Shown here piece after piece: positions 17,768 to 26,156 of a DNA stretch of 64,000 bases. Numbering within the stretch: the stretch's first letter is position 1; every line of letters begins with the position of its first letter. Source of the stretch: a bacterium (GTDB lineage: Bacteria > Bacillota > Bacilli > Lactobacillales > Streptococcaceae). The DNA lies in NCBI GenBank assembly GCA_905221145.1, contig CAJNCA010000004.1:62001-126000 (forward strand). Reading direction: 5' to 3'. Below the pieces are notes generated by a model. The model searched no databases, had not been told where the DNA came from, and was given only the letters and a program-made list of their open reading frames with translations. A program made the position numbers and the translations under genes.

Positions 17768-18532
17768 ATGTCTAAAGTTGCTATTGTCACAGGTGCAGGT
17801 CAAGGAATCGGTTTTGCAATTGCGAAACGATTGGTTCAAGATGGCTTTAAGGTAGGAGTCTTAGACTACAATCCCGAAACAGCTGAAAAGGCTGTTGCCG
17901 AATTATCAGCTGAAAATGCCTTTGCTGTCGTAGCTGATGTTTCGAAACAGGCAGAAGTTGCCCAAGCATTTAAACAGGTTGTTGACCATTTTGGTGATTT
18001 GAATGTTGTCGTAAATAACGCTGGTGTTGCTCCAACCACTCCTCTTGATACAATTACTGAGGAACAATTTACACGTACCTTCGGTATCAACGTTGGTGGT
18101 GTCATTTGGGGTTCACAAGCTGCACAAGCGCAATTTAAAGCGCTTGGCCACGGAGGTAAAATTATCAACGCAACCTCTCAAGCTGGTGTAGTCGGTAATC
18201 CAAATCTAACTGTTTATGGTGGAACAAAATTTGCTGTTCGCGGAATTACGCAAACATTAGCCCGTGATTTAGCAGACTCAGGCATAACTGTTAACGCCTA
18301 CGCACCAGGTATTGTTAAAACACCAATGATGTACGATATCGCTCATGAAGTTGGTAAAAATGCAGGAAAAGATGACGAGTGGGGTATGCAGACATTTGCA
18401 AAAGATATTACCCTAAAACGCCTATCTGAACCAGAAGATGTAGCTGCAGCCGTCAGCTTCCTCGCAGGACCAGACTCAAACTACATTACAGGACAAACCA
18501 TTATCGTTGATGGTGGTATGCAATTCCATTAA
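17768..18532 (+). CDS. butA: Short-chain dehydrogenase, probable diacetyl/acetoin reductase (meso-2,3-butanediol dehydrogenase type)
   Basis: 254 aa classical SDR. NAD-binding motif TGAGQGIG (residues 8-15), NNAGVAP, catalytic Ser in NATSQAG and YGGTK (Tyr and Lys). The C-terminus [20 protein letters not shown] is typical of the ButA/BudC group that interconverts diacetyl, acetoin and 2,3-butanediol. It is monocistronic with its own promoter and terminator. Substrate assignment rests on overall resemblance and is less certain than the family. Confidence 0.88.
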   Translation: MSKVAIVTGAGQGIGFAIAKRLVQDGFKVGVLDYNPETAEKAVAELSAENAFAVVADVSKQAEVAQAFKQVVDHFGDLNVVVNNAGVAPTTPLDTITEEQFTRTFGINVGGVIWGSQAAQAQFKALGHGGKIINATSQAGVVGNPNLTVYGGTKFAVRGITQTLARDLADSGITVNAYAPGIVKTPMMYDIAHEVGKNAGKDDEWGMQTFAKDITLKRLSEPEDVAAAVSFLAGPDSNYITGQTIIVDGGMQFH

Positions 18533-18540
18533 GATACAGG

Positions 18541-18574
18541 AAAAGAGGTTAGAAAATGATTCAACCTCTTTTAT
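18541..18574 (+). terminator. Terminator after the SDR gene
   Basis: Stem AAAAGAGGTT / AACCTCTTTT with a 12-base loop. Confidence 0.8.
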
Positions 18575-18639
18575 TAGTTTTCATTATCAGTTAGGAGTGT
18601 ACAATAGAAACCCTATTACTAAGTAATACTAGTTAATCC

Positions 18640-19431
18640 CTAATATTGAAAAGACAGGATAGTTTCTTTCAAGTCATCTTGTAAACTATTTCTCTGGTCA
18701 AGTTGGACATAGACTTCCAACAGACAGGATCTGAAGTTGGAAAATTTGTAAAAATCCTCCCTTTCTTCTATCGGAAAATCAACCGTTTTTATCCAAGAGG
18801 CTACTTGCTCTTGCGCTAACTTCCCTTGTAAAATCGGTTCATAAAGTACTCTGGCTAAACGCCAATCTTCATCATCTGTAAAACGAATCGCAATTCTTTT
18901 AAACAGTTGGCCAAGTATGTCAAATACTTCATGAACTCTGTTTTTAGGAAAGTCTGGATGACAAACTACCTCTGTCAGTAAATCGGCTCCATGTGCAAAA
19001 GCGTGAACCCAACCATACTGACTTGAAAAACCTGTCGTGTCCTTTTCTTTTGAAAGATAGTGCAAACCTTGATTTAAAAGGACATTGCGAATTTCTGCTT
19101 TTAATCCCTGATAAAAAACCGATTGCTGGTTGGCATCCGCAGACAAGAGGTTTGCATAAACAAGTGCCCTAAAAGAACGTTCAAGTGTTGGCAGACCTAC
19201 CATATCAATCTCTTTATCTAGTCCTCCATCAGCTGAGACCACCTCAGCTATGAAATCAAATTGTTCCTGTGTAAATAGCTCTTCCTGAATCCCTCTAGCA
19301 AAGCTTGTAAAAACAAGGTCATCGCGAATTTCTGGAGAAGAATCTCCCAAATGGTCAAGCAACCACTGGATTTCCTCCTGATGATAACTTGGTTTTTCTT
19401 CTGCTATTTTTCTTAGTAACTCTTGATACAT
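18640..19431 (-). CDS. DUF2785 family protein, unknown function
   Basis: 263 aa soluble, acidic, mostly helical protein beginning MYQELLRKIAEEKPSYHQEE. I recognise the DUF2785 pattern (the LLSADANQQSVFYQGL and GWVHAFAHGADLLTEVVCHPDF segments). No function is known to me. It stands alone on the minus strand, convergent with the SDR gene, with a 245-base gap upstream. Confidence 0.85.
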   Translation of the reverse strand: MYQELLRKIAEEKPSYHQEEIQWLLDHLGDSSPEIRDDLVFTSFARGIQEELFTQEQFDFIAEVVSADGGLDKEIDMVGLPTLERSFRALVYANLLSADANQQSVFYQGLKAEIRNVLLNQGLHYLSKEKDTTGFSSQYGWVHAFAHGADLLTEVVCHPDFPKNRVHEVFDILGQLFKRIAIRFTDDEDWRLARVLYEPILQGKLAQEQVASWIKTVDFPIEEREDFYKFSNFRSCLLEVYVQLDQRNSLQDDLKETILSFQY

Positions 19432-19539
19432 GGTCAGTACCTCTACATTTCTAGCAACTGTTCAAAAAGCCAGCCTTAAATGTCTTAATATTGAATTCTC
19501 AATTAAATACAATCTGATAAAAAATGAAGTAAATAACTA

Positions 19540-19653
19540 TCAATACCAACTTACCGCAAGTTCAAATTTAACATCACGACCTTCAAAGGCATTTTTAAAA
19601 ATAGCTACAGCTAATCCAATTATAATGACGCTTAACAAGCCTATAAACATCAT
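19540..19653 (-). CDS. Possible small membrane protein (37 aa)
   Basis: A short frame just downstream of pepF, starting MMFIGLLSVIIIGLAVAIF and ending in a polar tail (KNAFEGRDVKFELAVSWY). One clear hydrophobic span of about 18 residues. AAAGG lies about 10 bases before the ATG and the start is 24 bases past the pepF stop on the same strand, so it could be cotranscribed. No homologue is known to me; short length makes chance possible. Confidence 0.4.
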   Translation of the reverse strand: MMFIGLLSVIIIGLAVAIFKNAFEGRDVKFELAVSWY

Positions 19654-19676
19654 TCTAGAACAACCTTTCTATCCCC

Positions 19677-21473
19677 TTACTCTCCCAACTGGGCACTGTA
19701 GGCGATAATCTGGTCAACTGTGTCTGACAAGAACTGGATGGTATCACGGAGTGGTTTGTCTGTTGAGATATCCGCTCCGATAATCATAGCTGACTCAAGC
19801 GGTGTCTTACTACCACCTGATTTAAGAAGATTGAGCCAGTCTTCAGCTCCAGTTTCTGAATGTTTCAGATGAAGGTAACCCGCAGTCGAGATAACAAGAC
19901 CAGCAGAGTAAGTGTAGCTATACAAGCCCATGTAGTAGTGAGCTTGGCGCATCCAAGTCAGAGCCGCATCGTCATCAATTTCAATGGCATCACCCCAGAA
20001 GTCTGTCAAGACTTCCTTCATAATGCTGTTGAGTTTGCTTGCTCCAAAGGTCTCTCCTTCTTCAATCAATGTATACACCTTACGCTGGAAGGCTGCTTCC
20101 AAGAGGTGAGTGATGAAATTATGGAAGTAGGTATCTGTCAAGCGGTGGGCAAGGGCAAAGCGTTTTTGACGTGGGTCATCAGACTGGTGCTCCAAGTAAT
20201 CACTTAAAAGCAATTCATTGAAGGTTGATGGCGCTTCGACATAGTAGGTCGACATGTGGGCATTAAAATAACTCTGATGATTATCTGAGAAGATGAATTG
20301 ACCAGAATGTCCGATTTCATGAATCAAGGTATAGACATCGCTCAAACGACCTGTCCAGCTCATGAGGACATAAGGGTGCACGCGATATGGATCCGCTGCA
20401 TAACCGCCAGAATCCTTGCCACTATTGGCAGCAAAGTCCACCCAGCGCTCTTCTTGATAGCGAGCAACTTCCTGACAATATTCCTGCCCCAAAGGTTCTA
20501 CCGACTTCATGACCAAATCATAGGCGTCGTCAATGGTCACTTCAGGATTCAGGGCGCTGTCCAAATCCAATTTCCAGTCTGCAAAGGTCATCTTTTCAAG
20601 ACCATTCACCTTGGCAACATGCTTGAGGTATCTCTGGGCAACCGGCGCAAAATCCTTCATGATAAGGTCAATCTGACGGTCAAACATGGCACGATCCACT
20701 TCTTGCTCAGCTAGAAGATAATCAAAGACTGAGTCGTAGCCCTTCATATCTGCCAAGAGTTTTTCAGACTTGACTTGGGCTAGATAGGCTGCCGCAGCTG
20801 TATTTTGGTGCTTACGAAGTCCCTCTGAGAAAGAACGGAAAGATTTCTCACGAACCTCAGCGTCCTCGTGGTTTTGGTAGAAATTCTCATAGGTGACAAA
20901 GCCGTTTTTGTAAGTTTTTCCATGGGCTTCAAAATCAGCCATTTCAAAGTCCCCAGCTCGCATCTTAGTGTAAATGTCCTGTGGACTGTAGAAAACTTCA
21001 CCCAGATTTGTCAAGGCTTTCTCCACATCTGCCCCAAGGTAATGGGCTTTTTTGATTTTGGCCTGACGAATGGCTGCTGTTAAGTGTGGCAATTTACCCA
21101 AACGGTCCAAAACTTCCTCGTCTGCAGCCACCAAGGCGTCGTCAAAGAAGGTCAGAGCTACGCTGGCATCTGTTTCAAATTCCATCCCAGCTTGGGCAAT
21201 ATTGGCAAATTCTTCATTGCTATAGTCTGTCGTCTGCGGCATAAAACCATAGTTGCCAATATGGCTCATCTGAATGTAAATTTGCTCCAATTCCGCAAAG
21301 GCCTTTTCAAAATCCTCAAAAGTATGAAGGTTGCCCTTGTAGTCACGGCTAAATTGGTTGATATCTTCGCGAGCTTTCTCGATTGCACGCAAGAAATCCT
21401 CACGGTCTTGGTATAGGGCTGTTAAATCCCAGAGTTCCTTTTCTGGAAATTCTGAACGGTGTTTTTGTTCCAT
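19677..21473 (-). CDS. pepF: Oligoendopeptidase F
   Basis: 598 aa zinc metallopeptidase of the M3B family, cleaving peptides of about 7-17 residues in the cytosol. The catalytic motif HEIGHS lies near residue 383, with a downstream Glu in the YVEAPSTFNELLL region as third zinc ligand. I start it at the ATG at 21473 (MEQKHRSEFPEKELWDL), which has AGAGGA 7 bases upstream; an upstream start at 21494 would overlap the rsmE stop region and has no ribosome site. The gene follows rsmE with an 11-base gap. Confidence 0.96.
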   Translation of the reverse strand: MEQKHRSEFPEKELWDLTALYQDREDFLRAIEKAREDINQFSRDYKGNLHTFEDFEKAFAELEQIYIQMSHIGNYGFMPQTTDYSNEEFANIAQAGMEFETDASVALTFFDDALVAADEEVLDRLGKLPHLTAAIRQAKIKKAHYLGADVEKALTNLGEVFYSPQDIYTKMRAGDFEMADFEAHGKTYKNGFVTYENFYQNHEDAEVREKSFRSFSEGLRKHQNTAAAAYLAQVKSEKLLADMKGYDSVFDYLLAEQEVDRAMFDRQIDLIMKDFAPVAQRYLKHVAKVNGLEKMTFADWKLDLDSALNPEVTIDDAYDLVMKSVEPLGQEYCQEVARYQEERWVDFAANSGKDSGGYAADPYRVHPYVLMSWTGRLSDVYTLIHEIGHSGQFIFSDNHQSYFNAHMSTYYVEAPSTFNELLLSDYLEHQSDDPRQKRFALAHRLTDTYFHNFITHLLEAAFQRKVYTLIEEGETFGASKLNSIMKEVLTDFWGDAIEIDDDAALTWMRQAHYYMGLYSYTYSAGLVISTAGYLHLKHSETGAEDWLNLLKSGGSKTPLESAMIIGADISTDKPLRDTIQFLSDTVDQIIAYSAQLGE

Positions 21474-21483
21474 TTTCTTCCTC

Positions 21484-22227
21484 TTATTTCTCAAATTCTA
21501 ATAAAACACTAAGGGCTGATAAGGCGTAAAGTGGTGCCGTCTCTGCTCGTAGGATACGAGGTCCAAGTCCTGCCAAGACCGCTCCTTTAGCTTCAAAACT
21601 CTCAATTTCTGCAGGTGAGAGACCGCCTTCTGGACCAAAGATAAAGAGCAATTTGGCTCCTTTTTCAAGACCAGTGACTGCTTGCAGAAGCGCAGCAGCT
21701 TCTCCTTCTTTAGCTGATTCTTCATAAGCTACTACGATAGAGTCAAACTGGTCCAGTTGAACTAGAAAGTCAGCTTTCTTCTCAAAAAGCTTGATACTTG
21801 GGACCAGATTACGCTTGCTTTGTTCTGCCGCTCCAAGGGCAATTTTTTCCAGTTTTTCAACTTTTTTGCCCAATTTCTTGCCATCCCACTTAGCAACGGA
21901 CCAATCGGCAGGAAAGGCCCAGATTTGGCTGGCGCCTAGTTCTGTTACTTTCTGAGTAATAAACTCCAGCTTGTCTCCCTTAGGAAAGCCTGATGCGATA
22001 GTCACATGAACTGGTAGTTCTACATTGTCAGTTAATTCTTGGACCAACTCAAACTGACGTGCTTCCACATCCAGCACGCGCGCCAAGCGCTTAATGCCAT
22101 CATCAAAGACCAAAGTAACCTCATCCTCTTCTTTCAAGCGCATGACCTGAAACATATGCTTGCTGGTTTCCTTGTCCTCAATGGTGACAGGAGAGATTGC
22201 ACTGCCTTTTACAAAATACTGCTGCAT
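21484..22227 (-). CDS. rsmE: 16S rRNA m3U1498 methyltransferase RsmE
   Basis: 247 aa SPOUT-class methyltransferase. N-terminal PUA-like domain (MQQYFVKG, HMFQVMRLKEED) and a C-terminal knot with the SAM-binding stretches LLFIFGPEGGLSPAEIESF and LGPRILRAETAPLYALS. The ATG at 22227 has GGAGG 5 bases upstream. It follows prmA by one base and precedes pepF, the usual prmA-rsmE pairing in Firmicutes. Confidence 0.97.
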   Translation of the reverse strand: MQQYFVKGSAISPVTIEDKETSKHMFQVMRLKEEDEVTLVFDDGIKRLARVLDVEARQFELVQELTDNVELPVHVTIASGFPKGDKLEFITQKVTELGASQIWAFPADWSVAKWDGKKLGKKVEKLEKIALGAAEQSKRNLVPSIKLFEKKADFLVQLDQFDSIVVAYEESAKEGEAAALLQAVTGLEKGAKLLFIFGPEGGLSPAEIESFEAKGAVLAGLGPRILRAETAPLYALSALSVLLEFEK

Positions 22228-22228
22228 G

Positions 22229-23179
22229 CTAGCCTCCAATCACACCTGAAATATCCTTGGTTTTCTTAAAGACACAGGCATTCCATTCCCCTTGAACCAT
22301 ATGAGTTTCGAGGAAAAATCCAGCTGACTCAGCTGACTCGCGCACCATGTCCCACTTGTCCTTGATAATGCCACTCATGATCAGGTAGCCTTCATCCTTG
22401 ACCAAGCGATAAGCATCCTCCGTCAGATGAATGAGAATATCCGCCAAGATATTAGCCACGATGACATCTGCCTCAATCTCTACACCCTTGAGCAAATCTC
22501 CAGCAGCAACGTGAATGTTTTCCATTCCAGGGTTGAGCTCAATATTTTCCTGAGCCACACGAACCGCTACATCATCCAGGTCATAGGCGAAAATTTCCTT
22601 GGCACCAAGAAGCGAGCTGGCAATAGAAAGAACTCCTGAACCAGTCCCCACATCCAGCACCGTTTCACCACCACGAAGGACCTGCTCCAAAGCAAAAAGG
22701 CTCATCTTGGTCGTTGGATGAGTACCCGTACCAAAGGCCATACCAGGATCCAGCTTGATAATCTTTTCTCCCGCAGTCGCCTCATAGTCTGTCCAAGATG
22801 GCACGATGGTCAAATCATGAGTGATACGAGCTGGTTCATAGTATTTCTTCCAGTTGTCTGCCCAGTCTTCCTCAGCCAAGGCAGTCGTCCCCATCTTGAC
22901 CTCTCCCAAATCCATAAAGTCTGTCAATTCTGCCAGGCGAGCCTGCAAATCCGCCTCAACCACTGCTACATCAACCGTATCAGGATAGTAGGCTGTTACA
23001 ACGATTTCTTCTTGTTGCTCAACCTCTGGGAAAATTTCACCAAAACGATCCACATTTCCCACATAGTCCATGCTGTCTTCAATCGCAACACCTTGGGCAC
23101 CTAGCTCAATCAAGAGGTTGGAAACCAACTCCTCCCCCTCACGCTTAACCGTAACTTTTAACTCTTGCCATGTTTCCAT
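22229..23179 (-). CDS. prmA: Ribosomal protein L11 methyltransferase PrmA
   Basis: 316 aa SAM-dependent methyltransferase modifying ribosomal protein L11. The N-terminal substrate-recognition domain starts [18 protein letters not shown] motif I is [20 protein letters not shown] near residue 178; the catalytic-type NILADIL motif follows near residue 244. I use the ATG at 23179 because it gives the standard 316-aa protein; an adjacent ATG (23182) and a GTG (23206) are alternatives, and no start here has a strong ribosome site. Confidence 0.97.
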   Translation of the reverse strand: METWQELKVTVKREGEELVSNLLIELGAQGVAIEDSMDYVGNVDRFGEIFPEVEQQEEIVVTAYYPDTVDVAVVEADLQARLAELTDFMDLGEVKMGTTALAEEDWADNWKKYYEPARITHDLTIVPSWTDYEATAGEKIIKLDPGMAFGTGTHPTTKMSLFALEQVLRGGETVLDVGTGSGVLSIASSLLGAKEIFAYDLDDVAVRVAQENIELNPGMENIHVAAGDLLKGVEIEADVIVANILADILIHLTEDAYRLVKDEGYLIMSGIIKDKWDMVRESAESAGFFLETHMVQGEWNACVFKKTKDISGVIGG

Positions 23180-23282
23180 CATTAAGATACCAAGCCCGTA
23201 AAACACAAAGCCAAAATAGGAAATTCTCTGAAGACGCTTGTGTCTAAGAGAAGTTTATTTTTTTGGCACAGTGTTTAGGGCG

Positions 23283-23309
23283 GGTTCAGTTTAGAAATGT
23301 AACTGAACC
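23283..23309. repeat. Hairpin after the NUDIX gene
   Basis: Perfect arms GGTTCAGTT / AACTGAACC with a 9-base loop, in the gap between the NUDIX gene end region and prmA. No U-run follows on either strand, so it may be a stability hairpin rather than a terminator. Confidence 0.45.
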
Positions 23310-23316
23310 ATCCTTT

Positions 23317-23745
23317 CTAATCACTTACTTTTAAATAATCTTTTAATCTCTCTTGTAACTGAGGTACAACTTGACTGGAACTAAGAAATTCCTCCACATT
23401 CATCAGCTGATAGCCCTGTCCTTCATCTCCAAATACGATACTGTCAAACTGATCCTGTGTCAACTTCCCAACTAGAAAAACGGATTGTTTATCCGCAAAA
23501 AGCATACTTGGATAAACCTTCGCCCAGGTCAGACAATCCTCAGTAAGATGAATTCCCAGTTCTTCATAAACTTCACGCGCCGCGCACTCAAAAGGACTTT
23601 CATTACCTTCGCGTCCACCACCGGACAGTTCCCACATATTGGGCCAGGGAATGCTTGCCTTATCATCGCGTAAGATAGTCAAGAGCTTATCCCCACAAAA
23701 CAAAGCAATCTTGCAGCCTGTGAAATCAGAAATTTCTATTTCCAT
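23317..23745 (-). CDS. NUDIX hydrolase
   Basis: 142 aa with a complete Nudix box: GGGREGNESPFECAAREVYEELGI (written here across residues ~43-66; key residues G, E, R-E, E-E, G). It hydrolyses a nucleoside diphosphate linked to another moiety; the substrate is not evident. It lies 9 bases downstream of the DUF3013 gene on the same strand and is probably cotranscribed with it. Confidence 0.92.
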   Translation of the reverse strand: MEIEISDFTGCKIALFCGDKLLTILRDDKASIPWPNMWELSGGGREGNESPFECAAREVYEELGIHLTEDCLTWAKVYPSMLFADKQSVFLVGKLTQDQFDSIVFGDEGQGYQLMNVEEFLSSSQVVPQLQERLKDYLKVSD

Positions 23746-23754
23746 GTCAAACTC

Positions 23755-24225
23755 CTAGTATCTCGGATAAGGATAAAATTCTCCCTCTTCCAAGCCAACT
23801 TTTCCTTCTTCAAAGACTTCTTGGTTCCATTCCATGACGAATTCTTCTGCTTCTGGGTCTTCCAAAAAATCCATAAGAGCATCTAGTCCAACCTCTGCAG
23901 TATCTTTGAGGAAAAGGGAAAAATAAGCTAAAAATTCACGAGAAAATCCTTTTTTAGGCAGATAAGGGATAACAGTCAAATAATCTTCCTCATTGACGGT
24001 TGACTTGGCAGGGTTGTAAAAAAGCACTGCTTCTTCAAAGAGAATATCATCTGACGAAACTTCTCCATCCTCATCCACCATCTCCACACCTGCAGCATTT
24101 TGTGCCTCTAGTAGAAAACTCACTTCTACCGCGTGGTTACGCTTGTCCCAACTAATCTCAAAGTCAAATGGAAAATTCTTCTCCAACTCTTCCTCTAAAA
24201 CATCTAAAAATCCATATGTTGCCAT
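23755..24225 (-). CDS. DUF3013 family protein, unknown function
   Basis: 156 aa, very acidic protein starting MATYGFLDVLEEELEKNFPF. I recognise it as the streptococcal DUF3013 type. No catalytic motif is visible. It is divergent from rarA across a 115-base gap and precedes the NUDIX gene. Confidence 0.85.
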   Translation of the reverse strand: MATYGFLDVLEEELEKNFPFDFEISWDKRNHAVEVSFLLEAQNAAGVEMVDEDGEVSSDDILFEEAVLFYNPAKSTVNEEDYLTVIPYLPKKGFSREFLAYFSLFLKDTAEVGLDALMDFLEDPEAEEFVMEWNQEVFEEGKVGLEEGEFYPYPRY

Positions 24226-24278
24226 TTTGTCCTCTTTCTATGCGACTCTTTAATCGCCCCAATTGCTCGGAAATGTGC

Positions 24279-24284
24279 TAAAAT
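24279..24284 (+). promoter_or_regulatory. Likely -10 element of rarA
   Basis: Extended -10 TGC-TAAAAT about 57 bases before the rarA ATG; no good -35 box is visible, as is common for extended -10 promoters. Confidence 0.45.
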
Positions 24285-24340
24285 AGATACTACCATCTTA
24301 CCACATATGTATCAGAAAATCCACGTTAGAAAGGACTGCT

Positions 24341-25612
24341 ATGCCAGACAATCTCGCGCTTCGCATGCGCCCTAAAACCATCGACCAGGTCATCGGTCAG
24401 GAACATCTGGTCGGACAAGGAAAAATCATCCGCCGCATGGTAGAAGCCAACCGCCTGTCCTCCATGATTCTCTATGGACCTCCGGGAATCGGCAAGACCA
24501 GTATTGCCTCGGCCATCGCTGGAACAACAAAGTATGCCTTTCGGAACTTTAATGCGACAGTTGATAGTAAAAAGCGACTGCAAGAAATCGCGGAAGAAGC
24601 TAAATTTTCAGGTGGACTGGTTCTCCTTCTAGACGAAATTCATCGTCTAGACAAGACTAAGCAAGACTTTCTTCTGCCACTCTTGGAAAGTGGTCTGGTT
24701 ATCATGATTGGAGCTACGACCGAAAATCCCTTCTTTTCTGTCACTCCTGCCATTCGCAGTCGCGTTCAGATTTTTGAGTTGGAACCTCTGTCTAACCAAG
24801 ACGTCAAAGAGGCCCTGCAGATAGCTCTAACTAACCCTGAACGTGGTTTTGATTTTCCAGTGGAACTAGACGAGGATGCGCTGGATTTCATCGCGACCTC
24901 TACAAACGGAGACCTGCGTTCTGCCTTTAACTCACTGGACTTGGCTGTTCTCTCTACCCCCGAAAATGACAAGGGCATCCGCCATATTACTCTTGATATC
25001 GTGGAAAATAGCCTGCAGCGGAGTTATATTACTATGGACAAAGATGGGGATGGACACTATGATGTCCTCTCAGCCCTGCAAAAGTCCATCCGTGGCTCGG
25101 ATGTAGATGCCAGTCTCCACTATGCTGCTCGCTTGATAGAGGCTGGGGATCTTCCTAGTCTCGCTCGTCGTTTGACCGTTATAGCCTATGAAGATATCGG
25201 CTTAGCCAATCCTGAAGCCCAGATTCACACCGTAACTGCTCTGGATGCCGCCCAAAAGATTGGCTTCCCCGAAGCTCGCATTCTCATTGCGAATGTCGTG
25301 ATTGATTTGGCCCTTTCTCCAAAATCCAACTCAGCCTATGTAGCTATGGATAAGGCCCTCGCTGATCTCAAAACATCAGGGCACTTGCCTATTCCGCGCC
25401 ACCTGCGTGATGGTCACTACAGTGGAAGCAAGGAACTGGGCAATACCCAAGACTATCTCTATCCACACAACTATCCTGGAAATTGGGTTAAACAAGACTA
25501 TCTACCAGAAAAAATTCGCAATCATCACTATTTCCAGGCAGAAGATACTGGTAAATATGAACGGGCTTTGGCTCAAAGAAAGGAAGCCATCGACCGTTTG
25601 CGAAAAATCTGA
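24341..25612 (+). CDS. rarA: Replication-associated recombination protein RarA (MgsA)
   Basis: 423 aa AAA+ ATPase related to clamp-loader subunits and RuvB, acting at stalled replication forks. Motifs: PDNLALRMRPKTIDQVIGQ at the N-terminus, Walker A GPPGIGKTS, Walker B LLLDEIHRLDK, sensor 1 GATTENPFF, and the C-terminal domain with YEDIGLANPEA and the ending PRHLRDGHYSGSKELG. Length is normal. It is transcribed away from DUF3013 and is followed by the 6S RNA gene. Confidence 0.97.
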   Translation: MPDNLALRMRPKTIDQVIGQEHLVGQGKIIRRMVEANRLSSMILYGPPGIGKTSIASAIAGTTKYAFRNFNATVDSKKRLQEIAEEAKFSGGLVLLLDEIHRLDKTKQDFLLPLLESGLVIMIGATTENPFFSVTPAIRSRVQIFELEPLSNQDVKEALQIALTNPERGFDFPVELDEDALDFIATSTNGDLRSAFNSLDLAVLSTPENDKGIRHITLDIVENSLQRSYITMDKDGDGHYDVLSALQKSIRGSDVDASLHYAARLIEAGDLPSLARRLTVIAYEDIGLANPEAQIHTVTALDAAQKIGFPEARILIANVVIDLALSPKSNSAYVAMDKALADLKTSGHLPIPRHLRDGHYSGSKELGNTQDYLYPHNYPGNWVKQDYLPEKIRNHHYFQAEDTGKYERALAQRKEAIDRLRKI

Positions 25613-25641
25613 AATCCTTTTCAAAAAATTGCACTTTCCTC

Positions 25642-25669
25642 TTGATTTTTTTTGAAAAAGTGGTATCAT
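25642..25669 (+). promoter_or_regulatory. Promoter of 6S RNA
   Basis: -35 TTGATT (25642-25647), 16-base spacer, -10 TATCAT (25664-25669), giving a start near 25677. Confidence 0.6.
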
Positions 25670-25676
25670 ATAAACA

Positions 25677-25872
25677 TAGAAACGCTGTGGTGTACGACTT
25701 CACACTTAAGTGTTGACCGACTATTTTTTGTATTATTAGGGAAACAAAAGTCTTCTAACAGCATGTAGGCCGTCTCACACGGAAACAGCTTCAGTTAGAG
25801 CGAGTTGCCCACCTGCTTAATTGCGCGGGTTCAATACAAACCGTGAAGTTTCGGCACCAATACAGCTTTTTT
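25677..25872 (+). ncRNA. ssrS: 6S RNA
   Basis: About 195 bases, between rarA and tRNA-Lys where streptococci carry 6S RNA. The 5' segment GCTGTGGTG pairs with the 3' segment CACCAATACAGC to form the closing stem, the centre is largely self-complementary, and TTTTTT follows. 6S RNA binds the housekeeping RNA polymerase holoenzyme as a promoter mimic. Ends are approximate. Confidence 0.8.
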
Positions 25873-25876
25873 CTTC

Positions 25877-25949
25877 GCCTCCTTAGCTCAGCTGGCAGAG
25901 CAGCGGACTCTTAATCCGTGGGTCACAGGTTCGATCCCTGTAGGGGGCA
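25877..25949 (+). tRNA. tRNA-Lys (anticodon CTT)
   Basis: 73 bases forming a full cloverleaf: acceptor GCCTCCT / AGGGGGC (one T-G pair), D arm GCTC/GAGC, anticodon stem GCGGA / TCCGT with loop CTCTTAA (anticodon CTT), T arm ACAGG-TTCGATC-CCTGT, discriminator A. The 3' CCA is not encoded. Confidence 0.97.
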
Positions 25950-25963
25950 TCTAATACAACAGG

Positions 25964-25989
25964 AAAAGCCTTGGTTTCAAGGCTTTTTT
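25964..25989 (+). terminator. Terminator after tRNA-Lys
   Basis: Stem AAAAGCCTTG / CAAGGCTTTT with a GTTT loop and a run of T. Confidence 0.9.
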
Positions 25990-26086
25990 GCTTATCTTCT
26001 ACAAAAAAAGCAAGAGTTTTAGAGGACTATGAATCTAAATATACATTTTGCTTAAATGATTGAAGGTCTTTTCTTAACAAAAATAC

Positions 26087-26121
26087 CCCAAAAGTTAGAT
26101 TTTTTCTGTCTAACTTTTGGG
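26087..26121. repeat. Perfect 13-bp inverted repeat downstream of the Mga-like gene
   Basis: CCCAAAAGTTAGA / TCTAACTTTTGGG with a 9-base T-rich loop, 36 bases after the regulator stop codon. No U-run follows on the minus strand. It may act as a terminator-like hairpin or be an element remnant; I cannot identify it. Confidence 0.5.
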
Positions 26122-26156
26122 ATGCAGTTCAGAAATAGCGTTTTTCTTATTTTGGG

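Noticed and set aside
19430..19708. Plus-strand 92-codon frame between DUF2785 and pepF
   Set aside because: It overlaps the starts/ends of both neighbours, has no ribosome site and reads as random, low-complexity sequence. The small minus-strand frame in the same gap is more plausible.
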